Shown one piece after another: positions 10,940 to 22,035 of a stretch of DNA of 64,000 nt (positions are counted from its first letter, which is position 1; every line of letters begins with the position of its first letter). The position numbers and the translations under genes are program-made. The notes beneath the pieces were generated by a model that saw nothing but the letters and a program-made list of their open reading frames with translations, did no database searches and was not told the origin of the DNA. The DNA is from Zoroaster sp. YZ-2022 (Eukaryota; Echinodermata; Asteroidea; Forcipulatida; Zoroasteridae): the NCBI GenBank assembly GCA_029582265.1, contig CM055827.1, positions 1,384,574 to 1,448,573 on the forward strand, written 5' to 3'.

Positions 10940-13900
10940 AAATTGCCATTTGTGCTATCAATTCTCTTAGAAACCACAGTTCCAGTCGCAGTGACGGTGT
11001 CATCCTATTCGGAGGTGATTTTTATTGTACCGATAATCCGGCCATTGATCGTCTGTGTACGCCTGTGGAACGCAGAAACAAAATTTCCATGGCTCTCAAA
11101 GACGCTGTCAATGCATTGTCTTTTGTGATGCCTGGCGCAGACTGAATCCTCTAAAACAAAATTTACCTGGTATAGAAACAACCCTTCCAGATTGTCTGGC
11201 GTTTCAAAAAGAAGATTAGATCGTTTTTATGTTAACACTTGTTTTATGTCTTCTATTCAAACGTCCGAAATCTTTCCTTGTTCTTTGTCTGACCACTCGG
11301 CGGTCAGTCTCATGTAAAAACTTCCTTCCAGTATTCCAAGGGCAGTCCCTGTTGGCATTTCAATAACTCCTTACTCGAAGATTTTGGTTATTGTGAAATT
11401 ATAAATCATTTTGGGCCGATTGGAAGAGAAAAGTGTGATTTTCCAAATCTCGCCTCTTGGTGGGATTCGGAAAATTCATCAAATCTATCAGCCAAATGTA
11501 TGGCTCAAAAAGCCCAAGAAAAAGCGTAAAGCTTTTCTTGAAATCAATAAAAATCGACGAAATTCAGTCTGCGCCAGACCTTAATCAAAAGACCAGGGAT
11601 GCTCTGGCCGAACAGAAAAAAACTTAAACTATTTACTTAAAAATCGAAGCTCAGGGTGCTCGTCAGAACTCGCTTCAAACACATTAACGAGACTGACTCG
11701 TTCACCCACTTCTTTAATCTTGAAAATCTAATTCTTATTCCCAAAACATTTCTCAAATTCGTCTAGAATCTGGATCTTCCGAAGACCCTCGAAATTAAAG
11801 CTAACACATTCACCATTTTACAAAACTCTGTATAGCTAAGCCAAGTCCCCACTGATGAGGCACCCTCGATGAATTTTAATAACCTTAATAAAACTCGAAA
11901 TTTCTGACTCAGAGGACCTCGATTGTCTTCTGTCTCAGGAAGAATTAGACCTCGCGGTTAAGCAACTTGGCAAAAACAAAACACCAGGCCTCGACGGCCT
12001 CACCTCTGAATTTTTCTTTCCTTCTGGCCCATTTTGAAAACGACTTCCTATCTGTCCTTCATTCTTCTGTAGAAAACGGCTCTTTACTCGCTCCCTTCGC
12101 AGGGCTGTCATAACACTTCTTCCTAAGAAAGGGATCTAGCAGATATTTCTAATTGGCGACGTCTCTCTTCTCAACACAGACTATAAAATCTTTGCCAACA
12201 GTTGCTTGCCAACAGGCTCAAACAATGCATTGGCAGCGTCATTAATGAAGATCAAAGTTATTGCGTTCCTGGACGCGCAATACTATCAATATTAATCTTA
12301 TTCGAGACATCATTCATTTTTCTAACTCTAATGACACCCCTCTGGCCGTGGTCAATTGATCAGAAAAGCCTTCGACAATGTTGATCACGGCTATCTTCTA
12401 ATACCATGAGAGCCATGGGCTTTGGTTCGCGTTCATTCATTACAAATTTATTGGGTGACGTTGAGAGCTTTTGTTAGTGAACGGTTCCCTGACTGCACCT
12501 TTTCTTTTTGAGAAAGGGATACGTCAGGATGTCCGCTTTCTGGCCTTCTTTATTCTGTTGCTATAGAACCTCTTCTAAACACACTCTTAGAAACAAATTA
12601 ATAAATCATGATTTTCATCCCCGGCACGGATTTTACGTGCGCGGTTTCGGCGTACGCAAGACGACGTGTCCCTGTTTATCACCTCCGAATCGGGTTTCAG
12701 TAAGGTCGAAGGGCGTACAGCCCCTTCTGAGCCTCTGCTACACGTTTACTCAAAAATCTAGGGGCTTTTGGGCTGGCTCGTGGACCGGACGGAATGACAA
12801 GCCGCAATAATTTCACCTGGAATAACGGTCTCCCTTTCCTTGGAGTTCACTTAGGAAATACTAATAATTACATAAACAAACTGGACTAAATGCAAAGAAA
12901 AACTCAACAAAACTCTTTCTTCCTGGACTCGAATCTCGACCTCTCTCTCATTTAAAGGCAAAATCATTATAGCAAATCAGCTGGCCCTCAAAATCTTCCA
13001 CTGCCTGCTGTTTTCTCTCCTCCGGAATTATCTAGTGAACTCCAGAACATGCTTGTCGACGTCTGGTCAAACAAACGGCACCACTACTAAAAACAAACTT
13101 TGTATACAAAAACTGGACAAGGAGGACTAGGCCTCAGTGAACCTCCAAGCACGCATCTTCACCTATAGATTTACTTTCATCCAACGCTTTCTAAATCTTT
13201 TTTCATCCGCCTATTTTCTTGTCGCTCACTATCTCCGACAATATGCCAGACTCGATCTTGATTTTTTCAACTTTTCAACTCAAAACCAATCCCAAATTTT
13301 ACACCAGTCTTCCCCTTATAGCGAAATAATGCGTGCTTGGACGGTGTCCGAGCTAAAATTGAAACACAACCAAATTCCATCAACCATGTAATTAACTTTA
13401 TCCATTAATAGTCTTGTTTTTAGCACTCCTGCTGACGATCAGGTTCCCCCTCCCTGTGCGGCTCAAGGCGTGCGGGTCCAACCGTTCGTCACCTACTGAC
13501 TTCAACACCGATCATTGGATTGATCCCCGCACACTTCAAACTTCATTTCGAGGACTTCGCCCTCCCTCTCTTCGTCTACTCCAGCAAGATCTTCAACGCT
13601 TTCATCTTCGCTTACAAGAACTTTTCCTGACCTCTTCAAAGTAGAGAGGATGTCGTCTTCCGTTTGTGAACTTCAAGCTGTGCCCTCCTTTCCCCCGAAT
13701 TCTCCCCGTCATCTTTAACTTACCATCCATTAAAGACGGACCTCCGCACCATCTAAAGCTCTCTACGCCATCTTCAACAACGAAATTAACTCTCTTCACG
13801 AAACCGTAACGACACACTGGCACAACAATGGATTCTCGACACTTCTTCTCACATTCAATGAAACAGATCTACGAACTACCCATCTCTAAAAAGGAAGGCG

Positions 13901-14100
13901 ACATGCAATTTAAACTTCTTCACAACTTTCTGCCCTCACTTCAGTTCTTCATCATCTCAATTCGGACATCTCTTCTTTCTGCGGATGGTGGGAGTGAGGG
14001 GATCAATCCAACATCTCTTCATCATGTGCCCTGAAGTACAGCCAGCCTAAATCTTCTACACACACTGCTCAATCGTCTTCTACCGTCTCTTCATTTGAAC
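10940..14100 (+). mobile_element. L1/Tx1-like non-LTR retrotransposon, heavily frameshifted
   Basis: Pieces of one long pol protein can be read in shifting frames. The endonuclease has GGDFYC (from 11011) and a SDHSAVSL motif (11286-11310). The reverse transcriptase has KTPGLDGLTSEF (about 11975-12015), LLNTDYKI and QSYCVPGRAI (about 12165-12285). The YADD active site at 12652-12665 is split by one extra base. A GGLGLSE phrase follows near 13115-13140, then a large C-terminal region (13137-13391), and a CCHC-like end appears near 14005-14035. The order and wording fit the Tx1 branch of the L1 group, in which an AP endonuclease nicks DNA and the RT copies RNA into the nick. At least eight frame breaks make it non-functional as written; some may be sequencing indels because this stretch borders low-quality sequence. 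No poly(A) tail or target duplication was found. Confidence 0.8.
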
Positions 14101-14397
14101 TTTTGACCTCTACTGGGCTTTTGATTCCGCACGCCAAGAACCGTGAAGGAGGTAGTGCGCGTGTCAACTACCTGATCGTCAGTTTAAAAACGTAATTTAT
14201 TATCTCTACCGCACTTCTTGTATTTCCCCCTGATAATTTGGAACCATCGTCTCAAAACAAAATTCTCCTTGAATTCACGTATTTTAAACAATGTAATAAT
14301 GTTATAAGTTTTGAGGCTTTGCATGGTGGAATATCGATATCGTTTCGGTTTGCGGTAACACTACATGTTTATCTCAACTAACGTAAGCTGAGATACA

Positions 14398-14562
14398 GGT
14401 TCTGAAAAGAACCGTATGCACACAATCGTATCTCAACCTTCGTTAAGTGAAAAGGTTCAAGGGAGAACCAATTTGGGCAACTCGTTTTCTCTGTCGCTAA
14501 GTGAAATATGGTTCAAGGGAGAACCATAGGGACTTCACGGGTTAATATGGTTCAGGAGAACC
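14398..14562. repeat. Four GGTTC-loop-GAACC hairpins in the Penelope 3' region
   Basis: Perfect 5-bp stems at 14398-14413, 14454-14469, 14510-14525 and 14549-14562 have loops of 4-6 bases. The second and third are preceded by a repeated TAAGTGAAA, so the unit is about 56 bp. They lie downstream of the GIY-YIG coding end of copy A when read on the minus strand. Confidence 0.75.
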
Positions 14563-14583
14563 AAGGACTTCCTGCCGGGTTAT

Positions 14584-14628
14584 TCTCAACGTTTCGATTA
14601 GCCTGCTCTAATCTTCTTCAGGAGAATG
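14584..14628 (-). ncRNA. Hammerhead-ribozyme-like fold in the Penelope-like element
   Basis: On the minus strand CTGAAGA (14615-14621) is followed by a perfect 6-bp stem GATTAG/CTAATC with loop AGCAGG and then by GAAAC. This matches the hammerhead boxes CUGANGA and GAAA around stem II. The flanks ATTCTC and GAGAAT pair as an outer stem. GAAACGTT could give a two-pair stem III with a GUU cleavage triplet. One extra A between the first box and stem II departs from the consensus. Penelope-like elements are known to carry hammerhead motifs, so this is likely a decayed or minimal example. A corrupted counterpart lies at about 16832-16895 in copy B. Confidence 0.5.
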
Positions 14629-15478
14629 AAGAGGTTTGCCGATGCAACTCCTTAAGTATTTTGCTGGGATTATGTGTAGAATGGGAAGTGTTCCGATTGG
14701 GTGCTACTGTTGTGTGATGTGTTGTGATTGGTTGCCACCGTGGCATTGTTCTTGTTGTGTGTGTTTCCTGCTGTGTGAGTTGCCTGCTCGCTGAGGCGTA
14801 TCAGTTGACAGTGGGGTGTGGGTGTTGGTGGATGGTAGGATTGAATGCCAAATGTTGCTGATGAAATAGCCGATGTCCTGGGGACAGTGTCATGTTTATG
14901 AATCTCATAGCTCCCCCTGATACGACGGTGATACGATCGGTACCAGTGCTTTCCGGGGCTATGATCTTTGCATCTCTGCCAGTCAATGATATGGTCCAAA
15001 TCGGTGGAGTGTTTGATGATCGCAGATTGTCACATTCCCCTCTGCGGCCGTGGGCCTGTGTTCCTTGATCCTGGTCGTCGCGTCTCTGCCGGTCTCGCCA
15101 ATGTACACCTTTCCGGCCAAGTGCAAGGAATTCGGTAAAACCCCAGCTTGACGGCTGGGATCATTCTGTCCTGTGGGTGTAAACTGTTTCCAACTTGTTT
15201 CGAGTCCGGTAGAGACCTTAATGTCAGCTTCCTCAGGATACGCTGAATCTTGTGTGAAGTGTGCCGATGTACGGTAGCACGGCAATGGGTTTTCGGTTGC
15301 ATCAGAGGATCGTGGAGCGTTCCTATTCAGGAGAACTTAGCTTATCAGGTCTGTACCCATTGTCTCTTAACACGGCGTTAAGATGTTTCAACCTCGGGAT
15401 GGCAAGTGCTCTTTATCACGTGATAGTGTGCCCTTCAGTAGGGTGCAAAGATTCACGGAGAGGATTTCACGGGTTCCC

Positions 15479-16900
15479 CACGTATAACCCTCGCCCAATA
15501 CTGACAGGGTTTCTTACACCCACTCGTGGGTAAGACGCCCACCATGTAAAATCCCACCATGTACAATTCAGCAGTATAGGGTTTATCAACATCATAAAGG
15601 GAACAATATTGCAGCCTTCCGACACGCTGGTGAGTTTTGACGTCAGAAGTCATTATTCACCAATGTACCGACAGTGACTGAGGCTATCCTCGCAACCGCC
15701 AAGTCGATACTCGAACATGCTGACAGCACTCCGGAACGAACCAGCTCAACGCCAGATCAAATCGTGAGATCTACTTTCATTATGTGTGAAAATCCACATA
15801 CTCTCCAATGGAGAGAGACTTACTATCAACAGTCTTTGGGCACTCCAATGGGATCCCCGATATCCCCAGTCCTAGCAAACATATTGAAGATTTCGAACAA
15901 AGCCCTCGAGACGGCACGATTTGATACAAAACCCAAACTATGAAGCTTGATACGATAGTAGATGATACTTTCATCACATTTGCAGCACGGTTCCGACAAA
16001 CTGGTGATCTTCCTCGGTCACCTCAACCAGCAACATCCGAGCATTCAATTCACCATGGAACTGAGACATCCTGACTCGTTGCCTTTCCTTGATGTACTCA
16101 TTTCCAAACGGGTTGATGGCTCACTGGGCATTCGGTTTACAGAAAACCCACACACACACAGACCGCTACCTAAATGCTCCGGTCGTTCCACCCACCATCC
16201 GTGAAATCCTCCGTGAATCTTTTCACCCTACTTCGAAGGGCACACACTATCAGTGATAAAGGCACTTGCCCATCCGAGTTGAAACATCTGCTTAAAGCCG
16301 TGTTAAAGACAATGGTACACAGACCTGATAAAGCAAGTTCCTCCCAGACCGAACGCTCCACGATCCTCTGATGCAACCGAAAACCCTTTCCGTGCCTCAT
16401 CGGCCCCCCAAGTTCAGCTCCCGGCATGGTTTCCGGACCAAACAAAATTGGCGGGTTTCACCCCAAAGGGCAAAGTCCCCGTCAGCTGGGGTTTCCCCGC
16501 CGGGGGGAAGGGGTTAACGGGGCCTTAAAAAGGGTCAGGAAAACCCCGCCGGGGGGGAAAAAACTGCTCCCGTTTGGACCCTTGTTTAAAAGGAAACGCC
16601 GGCCCCGCTTGAGGCGGGCATAAACATGAAATTAGGACATCGTTTTCTCGCCGGCCACCCCTCACAACACCCCACCCCCGTCAGCGTACGCCTCGCACAG
16701 GCAACTCACACAGCGGGCACCACGCGCCAGGGGCAATCCCACCAAAAACCCAACCCAAAAAGCCCTTTCCAATCCCCCAAAACTAACGTCGCAATCTTAC
16801 CCGAAAAAAGGAAACCCAGGGCCCAAAAACCCATTCTCCTGAAAAAGAAAGTTTTGAACCAATTTTTCAAAAGGGTTTAAAAACGTTTAAGTTTCCAGTT
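15479..16900 (+). mobile_element. Penelope-like retroelement (copy B): RT domain and decayed 3' half
   Basis: Reading rightwards from the junction with copy A: RPILTGFLTPTRG (15491-15530), LFTNVP (about 15652-15670), GTPMGSPISPVLANI (15839-15883), and a VDD active site at 15958-15966 in a shifted frame. Then come LPFLDV (about 16079-16100) and REILRESFHP (16201-16230). From about 16400 the sequence is still alignable to the reverse complement of copy A (for example near 16670-16720 and 16832-16890) but is riddled with homopolymer changes. No intact protein could be made from this copy as written. Confidence 0.8.
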
Positions 16901-17275
16901 CTCCCTTGGAAACCCCGGGCCTTTCCCCTGGCCCCTGGTTCCCCCGGTTTAAAAAAATTTTTCCCAAATGGTCCCAATAATTTTTCTTTTTATATTAACA
17001 TTTTGACATGGTTGATATAACTCCGTCCCCCCCCCCCTTTTTTTTCTTTTCCCCGTCCCCCGGGGCCATTTTGGGCCAAAAAGGCCCCCTCCTTCCAGTT
17101 CCCCCCAGCTATAGAACCTTTTTCCCTTCCTTCCCCCTTTCCCTTCCCTTTTTTTTTCAACCCTTTCTTTTTCTCCACTTTTTTTATTTTTTATACTTTT
17201 TTTAAAAATACTTTATTTAAAAATTACTGCAAAAAACTTTTTTTCTTTTGTAATTTTTTTATGTCATTAATTTTA
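16400..17275. other. Low-quality contig end next to the assembly gap
   Basis: Runs such as CCCCGCCGGGGGGG and long T, C and A homopolymers appear here and nowhere else at this density. Where the stretch can be compared with Penelope copy A it differs by many small homopolymer expansions. This is best read as noisy consensus at a contig end, so open frames in it should not be trusted. Confidence 0.75.
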
Positions 17276-17775
17276 NNNNNNNNNNNNNNNNNNNNNNNNN
17301 NNNNNNNNNNNNNNNNNNNNNNNNNNNNNNNNNNNNNNNNNNNNNNNNNNNNNNNNNNNNNNNNNNNNNNNNNNNNNNNNNNNNNNNNNNNNNNNNNNNN
17401 NNNNNNNNNNNNNNNNNNNNNNNNNNNNNNNNNNNNNNNNNNNNNNNNNNNNNNNNNNNNNNNNNNNNNNNNNNNNNNNNNNNNNNNNNNNNNNNNNNNN
17501 NNNNNNNNNNNNNNNNNNNNNNNNNNNNNNNNNNNNNNNNNNNNNNNNNNNNNNNNNNNNNNNNNNNNNNNNNNNNNNNNNNNNNNNNNNNNNNNNNNNN
17601 NNNNNNNNNNNNNNNNNNNNNNNNNNNNNNNNNNNNNNNNNNNNNNNNNNNNNNNNNNNNNNNNNNNNNNNNNNNNNNNNNNNNNNNNNNNNNNNNNNNN
17701 NNNNNNNNNNNNNNNNNNNNNNNNNNNNNNNNNNNNNNNNNNNNNNNNNNNNNNNNNNNNNNNNNNNNNNNNNNN
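17276..17775. other. Assembly gap, 500 N
   Basis: Exactly 500 N in a row, a conventional placeholder for a gap of unknown size. Open frames spanning it are meaningless. Confidence 0.99.
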
Positions 17776-17780
17776 AGGGT

Positions 17781-17899
17781 GTCCAGTGCATTGGCCCTAG
17801 AATGGGGCTAGGGCCAAGGATATGGAGAGAGTCCAGTGCATTGGCCCTAGAATGGGGCTAGGGCCAAGGATACAGAGGGAGTCCAGTGAATTAGGAGAG
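17781..17899. repeat. 50-bp tandem repeat, about 2.4 copies, at the right edge of the gap
   Basis: Units start with GTCCAGTG at 17781, 17831 and 17881. The first two are almost identical and contain the inner palindrome TTGGCCCTAG/CTAGGGCCAA; the third fades after about 18 bases. The array may continue into the gap and may be the reason assembly stopped there. Confidence 0.85.
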
Positions 17900-17967
17900 A
17901 GTCTTGAAGGGAATATAGTCTGGCATCTGGCACGCATGATAACTGTCTATATCAGCGAAATTCTTAC

Positions 17968-18127
17968 GTGGCACATCTTCCGTGAGAATAACACGTAGCT
18001 TTGTCTGTGGATCATGCATCGTATCTCCTTCCAAGACATATACATAGTGCCTTGGTTTGGTACGATGAGGTTTCCTTCCGAACTTGGATACCAGTGGAGG
18101 GAAGCGATGTCGTAACTTAACAATGTT
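17968..18127 (-). CDS. MRPL9: Single exon of mitochondrial large-subunit ribosomal protein L9 (MRPL9-like)
   Basis: The minus strand has an acceptor (T-rich tract then GCAG, ending at 18128) and a donor GTAAG beginning at 17967, giving a 160-bp exon. It encodes the stretch containing PPLVSKFGRKPH, RHYVYVLEGDT and LRVILTEDVP. This matches the N-terminal region of animal MRPL9, where the family reads roughly GRKP...RHRVYKL..DTKH.P...L.LILT. MRPL9 is a structural protein of the mitochondrial 39S subunit. The next exon should lie at lower coordinates, but the sequence there runs into a tandem repeat and the gap. The preceding exons should lie to the right, beyond a LINE that begins about 20 bp from the acceptor. 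They were not recognised, so the gene may be split by the insertion or incomplete in the assembly. Confidence 0.62.
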
Positions 18128-18168
18128 CTGCAATGAAAAAAAATAACTAGAACATAAATTGTCTTTTA

Positions 18169-19479
18169 TTGTCCGTATCGTCTACATTGGTGCAATATAC
18201 AAGAGAGGAACTGTTGCAATTACGACCTACTGGGAATAATTCTGAATATAGTGATTCTGAACTTGGTGACAACCGTTTTTCTGTGGATTGGTACAATGAA
18301 GCCTATTGGTATCAGCCTAAGCGTAAGCGAGGCAAAAGAGGAGGCAAACTAGTGAAACTACGTCGGAGACAACACAACGCCGCAGTACCCAGTATTATCC
18401 TGGCTAATGTACAGAGCCTTTACAACAAAATCGGTGAGATATTCTCTAGAATTGTAAATTTACAGGACTATAGAGATTGTAATGTGTATTGCTTTACCGA
18501 GACTTGGCTAACTCCAGATCATCCCGATCCTATATTGCAACCGCTTGGATTTACTATCTATCGGCATGATCGTGATCGTCAAATAACTGGGAAGTCTCGT
18601 GGGGGAGGAGTATGCTTTCTAATCAACAACAACTGGTGTACCGATGTGAGGATAATTTCCCAAGGATCCACCCCAGACATTGAACACATAATGATTAAAT
18701 GTCGGCCATTTTATCTTCCACGTGATTTTTCATCAGTGACTTTGACGGCCGCGTATATACATCCTCGTGCTAATACAAATTTAGCGGTAGAGAGCCTTCG
18801 TGACATTATTTCCAAGAATGAGAATGCTGATCCTAATACTTTGTCTATTGTTGCAGGTGATTTTAATCAGGCTAATTTGAGAAGCTCAATGCCTGAATAC
18901 AAGCAATGTGTGACATGCCCTTCTCGTGACAATAAGACTCTAGATCACTGCTACTGTAAAGTCAAAAATGCTTATAAATCTGTCTCGCGAGCGAGTATTG
19001 GTGACTCTGATCATGCCACGGTATTTCTGATTCCTGCTTATAAACAAAAGCTTAAGTACTTAAAGCCTGTGAAAAGAACTATTAAAGTATGGTCTCGTAA
19101 TGCAATTGATGAGCTGCAAGATTGTTTTGATAACACAGATTGGGATGTATTCAAGGAGGGCAATGATTTGCATTCATTTACTGATACAGTTACTGCGTAC
19201 ATAAACTTTTTGTCAAGACATTTGTATACCTTGCTAGACGTTACGCAAGAATACCCAAACAATAAACCGTGGTGTGACAAGACAATCAAAGCTAAAATTA
19301 AAGCTAAGGACGAAGCGATCGGAACAAGGCCATCGATCCTGACTTTATTGCCAGGCAAAACCGATCTCAAGAAAGCCATCAAAAATGCTAAATCAGCTCA
19401 GAAGGATCGCCTTGAGGAAAAGTTTGATACCACCAACTCAAAGGAAGTATGGCTAACATTGGGGCGACACGCATTATAA
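18169..19479 (+). pseudogene. LINE pol, AP endonuclease and linker part
   Basis: About 436 codons, open from the stop at 18148 with no ATG at the front (first codon taken here is TTG). It carries the apurinic-endonuclease hallmarks: an N in ILANVQSLYNK, the E in CFTETWL, AGDFNQANL, and the terminal GDSDHATV. The protein nicks target DNA to prime reverse transcription. The following linker region (VWS..AIDELQDCFDNTDWDVF) is typical of the CR1/L2 branch. The frame stops at 19479 before the RT, where a frameshift lies. Confidence 0.85.
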
Positions 19480-19639
19480 AGGGGTCAAGAGGACAATAGG
19501 TTCCGACGGCCAACGTTACCGAACAGGCTCAATGAATTCTACCGCGGTTTGACAAAATAAATAATAGCCAGCCCATCCCTGTAGGAACGGGATGTTATCG
19601 CACCATTCATTATTAGCCAGAACTCGTGAAGAATAAATT

Positions 19640-20993
19640 TAAACGCTTTAAGCGAACGGAAGGCTGCTGGACCTGATGGGATTACGCCAAAGTTACTGAA
19701 GACATGCGCCGAACAGCTCGCTGAAGTTTATACGAATATTTATAATTGGTCGTTGAGCTTGTGTGAAGTGCCTACATCATTCAAGGAATCGATTGTAGTC
19801 CTGATCCCAAAGAAGGGTAACATATCCTGTTTAAATGATTACCGACCTGTTGCTCTCACACGGTACCAATGAAAACGTTTGAGGGATTCATTTTAACCTT
19901 TTTGAAATCTCTTTTACCCGCTGATTTTGACCCTTTTCAATTTGCATATCGTGCAAACCGATCAGTGGAGGATGCTATTTTGATTTGGTTACATGAAACT
20001 TTAGCTCATTTGGAAAATAAAGGCTCCTATGCTCGTGTATTGTTTATCGATTACAGCTCGGCTTTTAATACCATTATTCCTTCTAAGTTACATTTTAAAT
20101 TATTGGAGAACCTCAAATTTCCCGTTGCTATTTGTGATTGGATTTTGGATTTTCTTCTATGTCGTAAACAAATCGTTAGAGTTGGGAGTAATTATTCAGA
20201 TGCTGTTGTTTTAAACACTGGTACCCTACAAGGATGTGTATTATCGCCGCTTTTGTATTCTCTTTTTACTTACGATTGTAAAGCCCGTGACCAGAACTCC
20301 CTAATTATTAAATTTGCGGATGATACGACGGTCACTGGTTTGATACTCAATGATGATGAAAGTGGCTACCGGGCAAGTTGATCTCGTGGTGAGATGGTGC
20401 GATGACAACAACTTGATATTGAATGTGTGCAAAACGAAAGAATTAATTGTGGACTTTAGACGTAACAAAACTTAAAAGACCCACTTATTATTAATGGATC
20501 TGTTGTAGAGCAGGTAAATACCTTTAAGTTGCTAGGCACTTTTGTAATGAATAACTTATCATGGAAGGTGAATACGGAGGAGATACTAAAAAGCTCGTCA
20601 GAGACTGTATTTTCATGCTCACTTAAATCGTATGTAGGCGAAGGATAGATATTTTGATTAATTGTTATCGTGCCATAATCGAGAGTATATTAACTACACA
20701 TATTTTAGTCTGGTTTGGTCCATAAGTAAAAATGAGCTTAGGAAATTAGAATCAGTTATTAGAAATGCTGAACGTATTATTGGTACTGGCCTGCCATCTC
20801 TCTTATCCCTTTATCAAGAACGTACTTTAAAACGAGTTAGAAATATTATAGGAGATAATTCCCACCCAGCTGTTGACTATTTCAAATTTCTCCCCTCGGG
20901 GAAAAGATTTCAAAATTTTAGGGGCTCTAAGAGATTTATTGATAGCTTTTATCCTTCTGCCGTAAAGGTTTTTAATGTGCACCATTCCCGTTG
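19640..20993 (+). pseudogene. LINE pol, reverse transcriptase part, interrupted
   Basis: KAAGPDGITPKLL (about 19658) and LNDYRPVALT (19834-19862) are in one frame. After a small frame change come FQFAYRANRSVEDAI, FIDYSSAFNTI, LQGCVLSPLLY and the FADD active site (20313-20324) in the frame 19869-20381. Further frameshifts follow near 20380 and 20475. The C-terminal part 20662-20994 ends with the usual FLPSGKRF and SFYPSAVKVFN. Residues and order are those of an RT domain; the breaks make it inactive as written. Confidence 0.85.
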
Positions 20994-21185
20994 AATTTTA
21001 TATTTTATATTTGCAATTAATTGAATCTTATTGCCTTATACATGTATGTATATTTGTATAGTTTTATTTGTATACTTTTGTACACAATATTTATTTTTGT
21101 AAACATTTTAGAGCTCTTGTGTTCGCTCGATTTCCATTGTATATTTTTTATCATTGGCTGAATAAATAAATATCTATATCTATCT

Positions 21186-22035
21186 GACCGCCACTTTTTA
21201 AGGTTTTTTAAATTTTATTATTTTGCAACCACTAATCAATTAAAAATAATTCTATCGATTTTTTAGGGTACAGAAAGCGGAAACTATCTTTAAAATCCAC
21301 TTTTATGATGTTTTTCGGACTTTATTTCCCTTCTAAAAAAATCCTCCCCTTCAGAAAATAGAAGGATCCTATTATAGTTGCCACTGCGCATGTACAATGA
21401 CCGTGTTGGTCACTAATGGGTGAGTTGACAAGATCAGACTGACATGACTGAGGAAGTCATCGTATACCAAAAATGCCTGATTTTTCATGAAATAAATATC
21501 CTGGAATAATTTGAAGTATATGTCTGGCATGCTGTTATAGTTGCCACTGGGCATGTACAATGACCGGGGTCATGCCTATGTTCCCTCAGCCCTATGTTCC
21601 CTCAGCCCTATGTTCCCTCAATGCCTAACATTTTTTTAAATCCAAATTAGGCCCTATGTTCCCTCAACCCTATGTTCCTCATCCCAAAATAGACCCTATG
21701 TAACATAGGGAACATAGGGTCTATTTTGGGATGAGGGAACATAGGGCTGAGGGAACATAGGGTCTATTTTGGGATGAGGGAACATAGGGCTGAGGGAACA
21801 TAAGGCTGAGGGAACTTGAGTACGGTCCCCAATGACCGTGTTGGTAAGACATGACTGAGTCTGAGGAAGTATCGTATACCAAAAATGCCTGATTTTTCAT
21901 GAAATAAAAATCCTGGAATAATTTGAAGTAGCCTATATGTCCATCATCATCCATACATGTATGTTCTCTACTTTGTCCTTACTAGGTAGGTAAGATTACA
22001 TTATTGGTTATATTGAATGAGAAAAAGTGGCGGTC
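21186..22035. mobile_element. 850-bp inverted-repeat element (non-autonomous DNA transposon)
   Basis: GACCGCCACTTTTT at 21186 is matched by its reverse complement ending at 22035. Inside are two related direct segments (about 21395-21535 and 21830-21945, sharing ATACCAAAAATGCCTGATTT and a following 30 bp). Between them is a near-palindrome made of the word CCCTATGTTCCCTCA on one side and its complement on the other (about 21580-21815, centre near 21705). No transposase. It abuts the 3' tail of the LINE to its left. Target duplications are unclear. Confidence 0.6.

Larger units (their letters stand above)
14390..15478 (-). mobile_element. Penelope-like retroelement, 3' part (copy A): end of RT, GIY-YIG endonuclease, 3' region
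   Basis: On the minus strand the copy starts abruptly at about 15478 with the segment encoding REILRESFHP. It continues through the RT-endonuclease linker to a GIY-YIG nuclease. GFYRIPC (about 15130-15150) and GKVYIGETGR (about 15080-15113) are present but in different frames, so one indel separates them. Beyond the coding end lie a hammerhead-like fold (14590-14628) and an array of small hairpins (14398-14562). Penelope-like elements carry an RT related to telomerase and a C-terminal GIY-YIG nuclease. This copy is 5'-truncated and opposite in orientation to its neighbour at 15479. Confidence 0.8.
18151..21185 (+). mobile_element. CR1/L2-type LINE, nearly full-length pol with frame breaks
   Basis: The endonuclease-to-linker part is one open frame to 19479; the RT follows in several frames and the protein ends near 20993. 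The 3' end is a short tandem tail (AATAAATAAATATCTATATCTATC) at about 21160-21185, typical of L2-like elements rather than poly(A). The element sits immediately upstream (in the sense of the minus-strand gene) of the MRPL9 exon, inside what would be its intron. The 5' end is close to 18150 because a stop precedes the frame there and the MRPL9 acceptor is only about 20 bp away. Confidence 0.85.

Noticed and set aside
10216..10970. Ser-Leu and Arg-Glu repeat proteins
   Set aside because: They are translations of the (TC)n microsatellites.
17261..17800. Open frames across 17.3-17.8 kb
   Set aside because: They consist of the 500-N assembly gap.
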